From contig CAVSZG010000006.1 in the NCBI GenBank assembly GCA_963732405.1, positions 248,001 to 312,000 of the forward strand: DNA of 64,000 nt. Direction: 5' to 3'. Below, in pieces: positions 25,239 through 33,413 of the stretch. Made by a program: the position numbers and the translations under genes. Numbering within the stretch: position 1 is the stretch's first letter; every line of letters starts with the position of its first letter. Source of the stretch: JAUIAI01 sp963732405 (GTDB taxonomy: Bacteria > Pseudomonadota > Gammaproteobacteria > Burkholderiales > Burkholderiaceae_E). The notes beneath the pieces were generated by a model, which saw nothing but the letters and a program-made list of their open reading frames with translations, searched no databases and had not been told where the DNA came from.

Positions 25239-26201
25239 ATGACAATGACCCGACGCATGACCTTGGCCGCCCTGGCCGCCAGTGTTGCCTTTGCCCTGCC
25301 GGCCGCGGCGCAAAACATGGAACTCAAGATCACCGCACCGGCCGGTGCCGGCGGAGGCTGGGACGGCACATCGCGTTCGTTGCAGCAGGTGATGACCACG
25401 ACCGGCGCCGCCAAGAGTGTGCAGGTGGTCAACGTGCCCGGCGCCGGCGGCACCGTGGGCCTGGCGCAGTTCGTCAATACCGCGAAGGGTGACGGCAACC
25501 AGTTGCTGATGATGGGCGTCACGATGGTGGGTGCAGTACTGACCAACAAGTCGCAGGTGACGCTCGACCAAGTCACGCCGATCGCCCGCCTGACGCAGGA
25601 TGCACTGGTCGTTGTGGTGCCTGCCAACTCGCCTCACCAAACGATCAAAGACCTGGCGGCGGCGCTGAAGGCTGATACATCCAAGGTGGTCTGGGCGGGG
25701 GGCTCTGCGGGTGGCGCCGACCATATCCTGGCCGCGCTGGTCGCGCGTGCGGCGGGTGGCGACGCCAGTAAGGTCAACTACGTCCCCTTCTCCGGCGGCG
25801 GCGAGGCACTGGCAGAAATGCTGGGCGGCCGCGTCACGGCTGGCGTGTCTGGATACAACGAGTTCGAGAGCCAGATCAAGGCCGGAAAACTGCGAGCCTT
25901 GGGGCTGTCCAGTGGCGCGCGCATGGCCGGTGTTGACGTCCCCACGCTGAAGGAGCAAGGCATGGATGTAGAGTTCGTCAACTGGCGCGGAATCGTGGCT
26001 GGCCCCGGCATCAGCGCTGCGCAGAAGGCAGCGCTCGCGGCTGCGGTCACGAAAGCGGTGAAGTCTGACGAGTGGGCCAAGGTGCTGAAGACCCGTGGCT
26101 GGGAAGACTTCCATGCCGATGCCGACACCTTTGCGACCTTCCTCAAGGCCGACCAAGAGCGTGTCAAGGACGTGCTGACGTCCGTCGGGCTGGTCAAGTG
26201 A
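25239..26201 (+). CDS. tctC: Tripartite tricarboxylate transporter substrate-binding protein (TctC type)
   Basis: 320 residues. The signal peptide MTMTRRMTLAALAASVAFAL ends at AAAQ. The mature protein opens LKITAPAGAGGGWDGTSRS, the characteristic TctC phosphate-like loop that holds a substrate carboxylate, and contains VPGAGGTVGLAQF and VWAGGSAGGADHILAAL. AGGAA precedes the ATG at 25239; upstream in-frame sequence lacks similarity. It binds a tricarboxylate (citrate, aconitate, tricarballylate or similar) in the periplasm and delivers it to TctAB. Its transporter partners downstream are both frameshifted. Confidence 0.9.
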   Translation: MTMTRRMTLAALAASVAFALPAAAQNMELKITAPAGAGGGWDGTSRSLQQVMTTTGAAKSVQVVNVPGAGGTVGLAQFVNTAKGDGNQLLMMGVTMVGAVLTNKSQVTLDQVTPIARLTQDALVVVVPANSPHQTIKDLAAALKADTSKVVWAGGSAGGADHILAALVARAAGGDASKVNYVPFSGGGEALAEMLGGRVTAGVSGYNEFESQIKAGKLRALGLSSGARMAGVDVPTLKEQGMDVEFVNWRGIVAGPGISAAQKAALAAAVTKAVKSDEWAKVLKTRGWEDFHADADTFATFLKADQERVKDVLTSVGLVK

Positions 26202-26701
26202 ACGACGCCGCGCCGCTCAGTACGCACGACGCAGGGCCGCGGCCGCGCACCCAGGCAGGAATCGGCGCGGTGCTGGTCGCGCTGGGTGCCGCCTTGTGGA
26301 TCGACGCCGCGTCGCTGCCGCCACCGGCGGTGATGGGCGTCGGCCCTTCGGCGGCACCGCGGCTCGTGGGGCTGCTGCTGATGGGTTTGGGGGTGGCACA
26401 TGGTGTGAGCGCGTGGCGACTGCGCGGCGCGGCGCTGTTGCCGATCGCGGTAATCACCGCAGCCTGGCGTGGGTCATGGCCGCGCTGCTCGGCCTGATCG
26501 CAGCGCTGGAGCTGGGTGGCGGGTTCGTGCTCGGATCGGCCTGGCTGTTCGTGGCCACTGCGCGCGGGTTCGGCGAACGTATTCAGGTGCGCAGCGTTGC
26601 GCTGGGGCTCGTGCTCTCATTGGTGGTTTATCTGTTCTTCACACGCGTCTTGACGCTGGCGCTGCCAGCAGGGCCCGATCGAACGTCTTCTGCTCGGCTG
26701 A
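26198..26701 (+). pseudogene. tctB: TctB-type small membrane subunit, two frameshifts
   Basis: The gene starts with GTG at 26198, overlapping the tctC stop. The first frame gives IGAVLVALGAALWIDAASL, then RLVGLLLMGLGVAHGVSAW (helices 1 and 2). At 26447-26449 a base is missing and the homology moves to the next frame, NHRSLAWVMAALLGLIAALE, and later LSLVVYLFFTRVLTLALPAG. A second shift at 26671-26673 (GGG where GG is expected) leads to the normal end GPIERLLLG and a TGA at 26699. All four TctB helices can be traced. As sequenced no full protein can be made. Confidence 0.8.
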
Positions 26702-26717
26702 GCAGTCTCGGATCACC

Positions 26718-28223
26718 ATGACCGAAACCTTTGCTGCCCTGCTGCAGGGCCTATCTGTCGCTGTGCAGCCGGGCAATCTGTTGTTTGCCGGCCTTGGCGT
26801 GATGCTGGGCACGCTGGTCGGCATCTTGCCCGGCATCAGCCCGTCGCTGACGGTCGCACTGTTGCTGCCGGTGACGTTCAAGCTGGACCCGACCGGCTCG
26901 TTAATCATGTTTGCCGGCATCTACTTCGGCGGCATGTACGGCAGTTCGACCACGGCGATCCTGCTCAACACCCCGGGCGAAGCAGCCTCGATTGCCACCG
27001 CTATCGAAGGCCACCAGATGGCCCGCGCCGGCCGCGGCGGGCCAGCGCTGGCCACGGCTGCGATCGGCTCGTTCTTCGCCGGTACCTTGGCCACCTTGGG
27101 CTCTGGCCCTGATGGCACCGATGCTCGTGGAACTGGCCGTGCAGGCCGGTCCCTGGGACTACTTCGCGTTGATGCTGCTGGCACTGATCACGGTGTCGGC
27201 GACTTTTGGCGATTCGGTGCTGCGTGGCGTCACCAGTCTGGCGCTTGGGCCTGACGCTGGGCCTGATCGGCATCGACAAGCTCACCGGCCAGGCCCGGAT
27301 GGCCTACGGCGTGCCGACGCTGCTGGACGGCATTTCAATCACGACGCTTGGCCGTGGGGCTGTTCGCGATGGGCGAGACGCTTTACGTCGCCTCGCGGTT
27401 CACCGGCGTGCACGAGAAGATCGAAGCCGTGCGCGGCTCGCTGTGGATGACGCTCGATGACTGGAAGCGCTCATGGAAACCGTGGCTACGTGGTTTCGGC
27501 CTGGGCTTTCCGATCGGCGCATTGCCCGCCGGCGGCGCCGAGGTGCCGACGCTGCTCTCGTACACGCTAGAGCGCCGGCTGGCCAAGCGACCCGAGGAAT
27601 TCGGACACGGCGCGATCGAAGGCGTTGCCGGGCCCGAGGCAGCGAACAACGCTGCGGCGACGGGCACGATGGTGCCGCTGCTGACGCTTGGCCTGCCCAC
27701 GTCGGCCACCGCCGCGATGATGCTGGCCGGCTTCCAGCAGTACGGCATCGTGCCTGGCCCGTTGCTGTTCGTGACGAACACCGAGCTGGTATGGGGGTTG
27801 ATCGCCAGCTTCCTGATCGGCAATCTGATGTTGCTTGTTCTGAACCTGCCGCTGGTTGGGCTGTGGGTGCAACTGCTGAAGATCCCGCAACCCTACCTTT
27901 ACGCGGGCATCCTGGTGTTCGCCGCGATGGGCACGATGGCGGCCAATCCGTCCAGCACCGAGATGATCCTGCTCGTCACCTTCGGCGTCGTGGGCTACCT
28001 GATGCGCTGCTGGGACTACCCTATCGCGCCGATGATCGTCGGCCTGATCCTGGGGCCTATGGCCGAGGGACAATTCAGGCGCGCGCTGCAGATCAGTCTG
28101 GGCGACTGGTTCGTATTCTTCAAGCATCCGAGTTCGGCGGTGCTGATGGGGCTGGCGTTTCTTGCGCTAATCGCTCCTTTGTTGTTCAGAGGACTTCGGC
28201 GGTTTAAGGGCGACGACGCCTGA
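26718..28223 (+). pseudogene. tctA: TctA-type large permease subunit, three frameshifts
   Basis: TctA homology covers the whole interval, about 500 codons. GILPGISPSLTVALLLPVTF and YGSSTTAILLNTPGEAAS (the two signature loops) lie in the first frame. An extra base near 27102 moves it to the next frame (MAPMLVELAVQAGPWDYFAL). Another at 27247-27249 moves it again (LTLGLIGIDKLTGQARMAYG). A third near 27348 restores the first frame, which runs intact through GFPIGALPAGGAEVPTLLSY and LGLPTSATAAMMLAGFQQYG to the stop. Each shift is a single added base, so sequencing error is a real alternative to decay. Confidence 0.85.
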
Positions 28224-28304
28224 CAGGTTCCCGGCTGCGCTGTGCGTAACCGGAACAGGAAATGCTGACCGCCCTGCGCGCCGCAATACTGTGGGCGGTC
28301 CAAT

Positions 28305-28649
28305 CTGAGCAAGCTCATTGAATCGCGTCGCAATGATGTCGTCGCTCTTCACAAGGCGGGGGCGATCGATGAGGTCACGATGCGCGTGTTCGACACGACC
28401 TGACCGCTGCCGCTGCGGCGATTCGGAAAACAATCGGCCGCCGATGATCGTCGTGGTTGGATCCTGATCGCGACCCAGGTCGTCGAGCAGTCGCTCGATC
28501 TGGACTTCGATCTGCTGATCAGCGATCTGCTGGGCAAGGAGACCGAGACCAGCGACCAGGGTCGGCCTGCCGGGCGTCCGGTGATTGCACCGCCCCGCCT
28601 TGAGCCCCTGTCCCCTGGGTTGATCGACCGGCACCGCCAGAGCGAATGA
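28305..28649 (+). pseudogene. Debris of cas3 and of a small antitoxin-like gene
   Basis: At 28404-28530 the frame encodes RRFGKQSAADDRRGWILIAT and continues QVVEQSLDLDFDLLISDL, which is the late helicase motif of Cas3 (ILVATQVVEQSLDLDFDL). The sequence diverges right after SDL, and neither the HD nuclease nor the other helicase motifs are present. The preceding 32 codons (28305-28403, SRRNDVVALHKAGAIDEVTM) resemble the start of small XRE-type antitoxins and end in a TGA directly before the cas3 piece. No other cas gene or repeat array is nearby. The remaining bases from 28224 to 28712 show nothing else. Confidence 0.6.
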
Positions 28650-28712
28650 CGGCGCAGCAGGGCGCGTGGTCTGACCGTCTTGATCGATAAATCATATTCA
28701 GATCGACCGGCC

Positions 28713-28778
28713 ATAGTTATTGGCAATCAATACAATAAAAACTATCAAATAGACTTACGCGATAGTAAAAAACATAAT
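28713..28778 (+). promoter_or_regulatory. Candidate OxyR-controlled promoter of ahpC
   Basis: Four quarter-sites with exact 7-base spacing, ATAG (28713), CAAT (28724), ATAA (28735) and CAAA (28746), follow the OxyR pattern ATAG-N7-CTAT-N7-ATAG-N7-CTAT. They form a 37-base site ending at 28749. A -35 (TAGACT, 28750-28755) abuts it, and a -10 (CATAAT, 28773-28778) follows after 17 bases. The geometry is that of an OxyR-activated promoter. The last two quarter-sites are degenerate. Confidence 0.6.
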
Positions 28779-28853
28779 CCTTCTCGTGCTGCAGCGTCTT
28801 AACCGCCAGCCCTCCCACCCAATCCCTTCTCGTTCTTGACCAAAGGTCCCCAA

Positions 28854-29417
28854 ATGTCGCTGATCAACACCCCCATCAAGCCGTTCAAAGCCACCGCTTA
28901 CCACGCCAACCAGTTCATCGAGCTGACCGAGCAAAGTTTGAAGGGTCGCTGGAGCGTGATCTTCTTCTACCCGGCCGACTTCACCTTCGTATGCCCGACC
29001 GAGCTGGAAGATCTGGCCGAGCATTACACCGAGTTCACCAAGTACGGCGTCGACATCTACGGCGTGTCGACCGACAGCCATTTCGCCCACAAGGCCTGGC
29101 ATGACACCTCGGACGCCATCCGCAAGGTCGAGTATCCGCTGATCGGCGACCCGACCGGCCGTCTGGCCCGCAACTTCGAAGTGATGATCGAAGAGGAAGG
29201 CATGGCGTTGCGCGGCACCTTCCTGATCAACCCGGAAGGCCTGATCAAGTTGTGCGAGATCCATGACAACGGCATCGGTCGCGACGCGAGTGAGTTGCTT
29301 CGCAAGGTCAAGGCGGCGCGTTACGTTGCCGATCATCCGGGCGAAGTGTGCCCGGCCAAGTGGCAGGAAGGCGCGCAGACCCTCAAGCCTTCGCTGGACC
29401 TGGTCGGCAAGATCTAA
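28854..29417 (+). CDS. ahpC: Alkyl hydroperoxide reductase, peroxiredoxin subunit
   Basis: 187 residues, the exact family length. Peroxidatic Cys47 lies in FTFVCPTE and resolving Cys166 in EVCPAKW, the typical 2-Cys AhpC arrangement. The ATG at 28854 gives the standard start MSLINTPIKPFKATAY. AhpC reduces organic hydroperoxides, hydrogen peroxide and peroxynitrite in the cytoplasm and is recycled by AhpF, whose gene follows after 140 bases. It is likely induced by peroxide through the upstream OxyR-type site. Confidence 0.96.
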   Translation: MSLINTPIKPFKATAYHANQFIELTEQSLKGRWSVIFFYPADFTFVCPTELEDLAEHYTEFTKYGVDIYGVSTDSHFAHKAWHDTSDAIRKVEYPLIGDPTGRLARNFEVMIEEEGMALRGTFLINPEGLIKLCEIHDNGIGRDASELLRKVKAARYVADHPGEVCPAKWQEGAQTLKPSLDLVGKI

Positions 29418-29557
29418 GCCTTCGTCGCGGTGGTCGCCATGCCCTGGCGGCCATCGCGAAGCCGACTGCCTCTGACTCTCGCCAGCCTGCCCGGTGTCAC
29501 GCACCGTTGGCCTGGACGGGCGCTGTGCCCATCACTGCTTCATGCTCCGGAACTCCC

Positions 29558-31189
29558 ATGCTCGATCAAGATCTCAAATCGCAGTTGAAAGACTATCTCG
29601 GTCGGCTCACCTCGCCGATCGAACTACTCGCCTCGCTCGACGACAGCGAGGCTGCGCGGCAGATGCGCGCACTGCTCGACGACATCGTCGCGCAATCGGA
29701 TCGGATCACGCTATCGACATCGGGTCAGCACACTCGGCGGCCCTCATTCGCGATTCGTCGCGCCAGTGCCGATGTCGAAGTCAGTTTTGCGGGCCTGCCA
29801 ATGGGCCATGAATTCACCTCGCTCGTGCTTGCCTTGTTGCAGGTGGGCGGTTATCCGCCGCGGGTCACACCCGAGATGCTCGAGCGAATCGCCAGTCTGC
29901 CCGGCCACTACGAGTTCGAAACCTATATCTCGCTCACCTGTCAGAACTGCCCGGATGTCGTGCAGGCATTGAACCTGATGGCTGCGGTCAATCCGCGAAT
30001 TCGTCACACCACCATCGATGGCGCCTTGTTCCGGGACGAGATCGAGGCACGTCAGGTGATGGCCGTGCCCAGTGTGTTTCTGAACGGGGAAGTATTCGGT
30101 CAGGGGCGCATGAGCCTGGACGAGATTCTGGCCAGGCTGGACACGAGTGCCGGTGCCCGCGATGCGCAGCGTCTGCCGGACAAAACGCCCTACGATGTGT
30201 TGATCGTCGGCGGTGGGCCGGCCGGCGCGGCGGCGGCGGTCTATGCGGCGCGCAAGGGGATTCGTACCGGCATCGTCGCCGAGCGTTTCGGCGGTCAGGT
30301 CGCCGATACGATGGGCATCGAGAACTATATCGGCATGGCCCATACCGAGGGCCCGAGCTTCGTGCGCGATCTGAAGTCGCATGTCGATGCGTATTCGGTG
30401 GACCTGATCGACGGCCAGCAAGTGACGGCGCTCGAGCCGGCCGGGGTGGCCGGTGGTCTGGCCCGTCTGCAACTGTCCAATGGTGCGAGTCTGCAGGGTC
30501 GCACCATCGTGCTGGCGCCCGGTGCACGCTGGCGGCGCGTGGGCGTGCCCGGCGAAGATCACTATCGCAACAAGGGCGTGGCGTATTGCCCGCATTGCGA
30601 TGGGCCCTTGTTCAAGGGCAAGCGGGTGGCCGTGATCGGCGGTGGAAATTCAGGCGTGGAAGCAGCGATCGATCTGGCCGGCCTGGCCAGCCAGGTGGTC
30701 TTGCTCGAATTCGCCAGCCAGTTGCGGGCCGATGCGGTACTGGTTGCCAGGCTGCGCAGTCTGCCCAATGTGACGATTCACCTGAATGCACAGACCAGTG
30801 AGATCACCGGTGACGGGCGCAAGGTTGATGGCCTGGTCTATCGGGATCGGGATACCGGCGCCGAGCACCGGGTTGCTCTGGAAGGCGTGTTCGTGCAGAT
30901 CGGTCTGGTGCCCAATACCGAGTGGTTGAAGGATACGGTCGCACTCACGCCATTCGGTGAAATCGTGGTCGATAGTCACGGGCGTACCGATGTGGCCGGC
31001 GTATTTGCCGCAGGCGATGCCACGACCACACCGTTCAAGCAGATCGTGATTGCGGCGGGTGAGGGATCCAAGGCGGCACTGTCGGCGTTTGACTATCTGA
31101 TGCGGGTGCCGGCAACGACTCAGACCCATTCGGACGGGCGCGGTAGTGATCGGCGTGAGGACGAGCCTGTGCTCGATCCGGTGGTGTGA
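29558..31189 (+). CDS. ahpF: Alkyl hydroperoxide reductase, flavoprotein subunit
   Basis: 543 residues, a little longer than the usual 520 at the C-terminus. The N-terminal domain of two thioredoxin folds has the redox pair Cys128/Cys131 (TCQNC). The FAD site is IVGGGPAGAAAAVYAARKG, the second redox centre is Cys344/Cys347 (CPHCDG), the NAD(P)H site is VIGGGNSGVEAAIDL, and GVFAAGDATTTPFKQ closes the flavin site. It passes electrons from NADH to AhpC. The ATG at 29558 fits the family start MLDQDLKSQLKDYL; the ribosome site is weak. Confidence 0.95.
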   Translation: MLDQDLKSQLKDYLGRLTSPIELLASLDDSEAARQMRALLDDIVAQSDRITLSTSGQHTRRPSFAIRRASADVEVSFAGLPMGHEFTSLVLALLQVGGYPPRVTPEMLERIASLPGHYEFETYISLTCQNCPDVVQALNLMAAVNPRIRHTTIDGALFRDEIEARQVMAVPSVFLNGEVFGQGRMSLDEILARLDTSAGARDAQRLPDKTPYDVLIVGGGPAGAAAAVYAARKGIRTGIVAERFGGQVADTMGIENYIGMAHTEGPSFVRDLKSHVDAYSVDLIDGQQVTALEPAGVAGGLARLQLSNGASLQGRTIVLAPGARWRRVGVPGEDHYRNKGVAYCPHCDGPLFKGKRVAVIGGGNSGVEAAIDLAGLASQVVLLEFASQLRADAVLVARLRSLPNVTIHLNAQTSEITGDGRKVDGLVYRDRDTGAEHRVALEGVFVQIGLVPNTEWLKDTVALTPFGEIVVDSHGRTDVAGVFAAGDATTTPFKQIVIAAGEGSKAALSAFDYLMRVPATTQTHSDGRGSDRREDEPVLDPVV

Positions 31190-31200
31190 CGATATCGTTC

Positions 31201-31234
31201 GGCCGGTCTGTCACGGCGCCGTGGCAGGCCGGCC
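31201..31234. terminator. Near-perfect 17-bp inverted repeat after ahpF
   Basis: The arms 31201-31217 and 31218-31234 pair at 15 of 17 positions, with the two others able to form G-U pairs, and share the central palindrome CACGGCGCCGTG. It begins 12 bases after the ahpF stop. There is no U-run, so it may stabilise the mRNA end or terminate by another route. Confidence 0.45.
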
Positions 31235-31332
31235 TGATGCACCTGACGCCTGATGCATCTGACATCAGCGGGAGACGGTGTCCAAGTAACGGCATAATTG
31301 GTGGGTAGTCTGGCTTCTATGGGACGACCATT

Positions 31333-32436
31333 TTGATCTCTAGACGAAACTTTTTCCAAACGCTGGGCTATCTAGGTGCCGGTGCGCTGCCGGGTTGTAG
31401 CAATGGGGCGCAAGGAATGACCAGTGACACCCGAAGCTGGGTCATGCCGGATGAAGGTGAGCCTCATCAACGGACCTGGATGGCATTTGGCGCCAGCAGA
31501 GCGATCTGGGGCGATGCACTATTGCCAGAAGTTCAACGCAATCTGGCCACGATTGCGCTGTCCATCGCCCGGTTCGAACCCGTCTCAATGCTGGTTCGAA
31601 CTGATGACATGCCCATTGCCCGCCAACTGATGGGCGACCGGATCGACCTGATCGAGCAACCGCTCGATGATCTTTGGATGCGCGACACGGGTCCCGTGTT
31701 TGTCGTGTCGGACCAAGGTGATAAGGCCGCGATCGATTTCAATTTCAACGGCTGGGGCGAGAAGCAGGATTTTGACGATGATGCCCTGGTGGCGACATTC
31801 GTGGCGCAGCGAGCCGCGATCCAGCGTATTCCATCGACGCTGATTCTGGAGGGAGGTGGAATCGAGGTCGACGGGCACGGTACAGCGATCATCACCGAAA
31901 GTTGTGTGCTCAACCAGAATCGCAATCCAGGCGTCAGCAAGGCGCAGTGCGAAGAAGAGCTGAAGCGCCTGCTCGGGTTGCAGAAGATCATCTGGCTGCC
32001 CGGCATCATGGGCAGGGACATCACCGATGGACACACCGATTTCTACGCGCGTTTCGCCCGTCCCGGCGTAGTGATCGCCGGCTACGACCCCGACCCTGAG
32101 TCCTACGATCACGTTGTGACCCAGACACATCTGGATATCCTGCGCCAATCGACTGACGCCGAAGGCCGCTCCCTGGAGGTGCTCGTGCTAGAAGCGCCTG
32201 CCACGGTGCGACAAACCTATGCGAGCGATGATTTCGCGGCAGGTTATATCAATTTTTATGTTTGCAATGGTGCAGTGATTGCACCCGAGTTCGGTGATTC
32301 GCGAACCGACACGGCGGCCCTGCGAACTCTGCAGTCGGTGTTTCCGGGTCGTGAAGTCGTCCAGATCAACATTGATGGCATTGCGGCCGGCGGTGGCGGC
32401 ATTCATTGCACGACGCAGCAAGAGCCGACGCTCTGA
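31333..32436 (+). CDS. Exported agmatine deiminase / peptidyl-arginine deiminase family protein
   Basis: 367 residues from a TTG start. The N-terminus has SRRNFFQ, a twin-arginine motif, a hydrophobic stretch and LPGC, a lipobox, so it may be a Tat-exported lipoprotein. The catalytic set of the guanidine-modifying fold is present: Asp in LDDLWMRDTGP, ILEGGGIEVDG, His-Asp in DGHTDFYARF, and nucleophile Cys359 in GGGGIHCTT. Such enzymes hydrolyse agmatine or arginine side chains to carbamoyl products. Most agmatine deiminases are cytoplasmic; the export signal is what sets this one apart. Confidence 0.8.
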   Translation: MISRRNFFQTLGYLGAGALPGCSNGAQGMTSDTRSWVMPDEGEPHQRTWMAFGASRAIWGDALLPEVQRNLATIALSIARFEPVSMLVRTDDMPIARQLMGDRIDLIEQPLDDLWMRDTGPVFVVSDQGDKAAIDFNFNGWGEKQDFDDDALVATFVAQRAAIQRIPSTLILEGGGIEVDGHGTAIITESCVLNQNRNPGVSKAQCEEELKRLLGLQKIIWLPGIMGRDITDGHTDFYARFARPGVVIAGYDPDPESYDHVVTQTHLDILRQSTDAEGRSLEVLVLEAPATVRQTYASDDFAAGYINFYVCNGAVIAPEFGDSRTDTAALRTLQSVFPGREVVQINIDGIAAGGGGIHCTTQQEPTL

Positions 32437-32519
32437 CCCCACTCTGTGGTGGGTGCGTGATGGTGCGCATCTGCGCGGCATTGCCCCGGTGATGGTGCGG
32501 GAGACTTTATACTCGGGTC

Positions 32520-32924
32520 ATGATTACCGGTACATTGATCGATGGTGTTCGCCAGGCGCTGCTCGACGAGGTTCGGCCGCCACTCTGCGCCTGGGTGTTC
32601 GGCAGCGTGGCCCGTGGCGAGGCGCGACTCGACAGCGATATCGATGTGGCGGTATTGCTCGGCGCGCCGCCTCCGGCCACGCTGGCCGGCATCGGCCTGG
32701 CGCTCGAAGGTCGACTGGAGGATCGGTTGGGCCGCCCGGTCGATCTGGTCGTGGTTGATCGTGCGCCCGTTGACCTGGTCCATCGGATCATGCGGGATGG
32801 CGTGTTGCTGTATGACCATGATCCGTCGGCGCGCATTCGTTTCGAGGTTCGGGCCCGCAATGAGTACTTCGATCTGCTGCCTTACTTGCGGGAATATCGT
32901 CGTTTTGCACCGGGGTCGACGTGA
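32520..32924 (+). CDS. mntA: MntA-type minimal nucleotidyltransferase antitoxin
   Basis: 134 residues. AWVFGSVARGEARLDSDIDV carries the GS-x10-DxD signature of minimal nucleotidyltransferases, and VDLVVVDRAP supplies the third Asp. In MntA/HepT modules the antitoxin silences its HEPN partner by AMP transfer to a tyrosine near the active site. The stop overlaps the start of hepT. A TATACT at 32508-32513 lies only 6 bases before the ATG, so the mRNA may be leaderless; no ribosome site is visible. Confidence 0.85.
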   Translation: MITGTLIDGVRQALLDEVRPPLCAWVFGSVARGEARLDSDIDVAVLLGAPPPATLAGIGLALEGRLEDRLGRPVDLVVVDRAPVDLVHRIMRDGVLLYDHDPSARIRFEVRARNEYFDLLPYLREYRRFAPGST

Positions 32925-33337
32925 TGACTGATGCTGAGCTCGTTGCCAAGAAGCTCGCCTTCATCGAGACCTGTCTCGCAGATCTGACTCGCCTGGCCAA
33001 TCCATCGGTACTGCGCCATGACCTGAAGGAGCAGCGGTTTGTCACCTATACGGTCCAGATCGCCATCCAGTCGGCTCTGGATGTTGCCTCCCACATCGTT
33101 TCATCAGAGCGGCTCGGCGAGCCAGCGACGAATCGAGCCTTGTTCGAGTTACTCGCGCAAGGTGGCTGGATTCCGCTCGATCTGGTCCCCTCATTGCGAG
33201 AGATGAGTGGCTTTCGGAACGTGGTCGTGCACGGCTATCAGGCGATCGATCTGGCGATACTTGAGAATGTGCTGGCCCACCGATTGCTCGATCTTTCCAG
33301 CTTCTGCACCGAGATTCGCCTGCGGCTCGTTGCCTGA
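32921..33337 (+). CDS. hepT: HepT-type HEPN ribonuclease toxin
   Basis: 138 residues from a GTG that overlaps the mntA stop, or from the ATG at 32924. It is all-helical. The HEPN active site R-x4-H is Arg99 to His104 in FRNVVVHGYQAID, with a Tyr just after the His as in proteins controlled by adenylylation. The C-terminal helix LDLSSFCTEIRLRL is typical of HepT/DUF86. It is a probable RNase and partner of MntA. The next gene is convergent. Confidence 0.87.
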   Translation: MMTDAELVAKKLAFIETCLADLTRLANPSVLRHDLKEQRFVTYTVQIAIQSALDVASHIVSSERLGEPATNRALFELLAQGGWIPLDLVPSLREMSGFRNVVVHGYQAIDLAILENVLAHRLLDLSSFCTEIRLRLVA

Positions 33338-33413
33338 ATGGCACCGACCCGGTCCCGCCGGAGCGGCATCGGGATCGCTACAGCCTATCGCCCGGTATCG
33401 CCTTTGGGCTCGT

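Noticed and set aside
28404..28530. A CRISPR array near the cas3 fragment
   Set aside because: No regularly spaced repeats are visible within several kilobases on either side.
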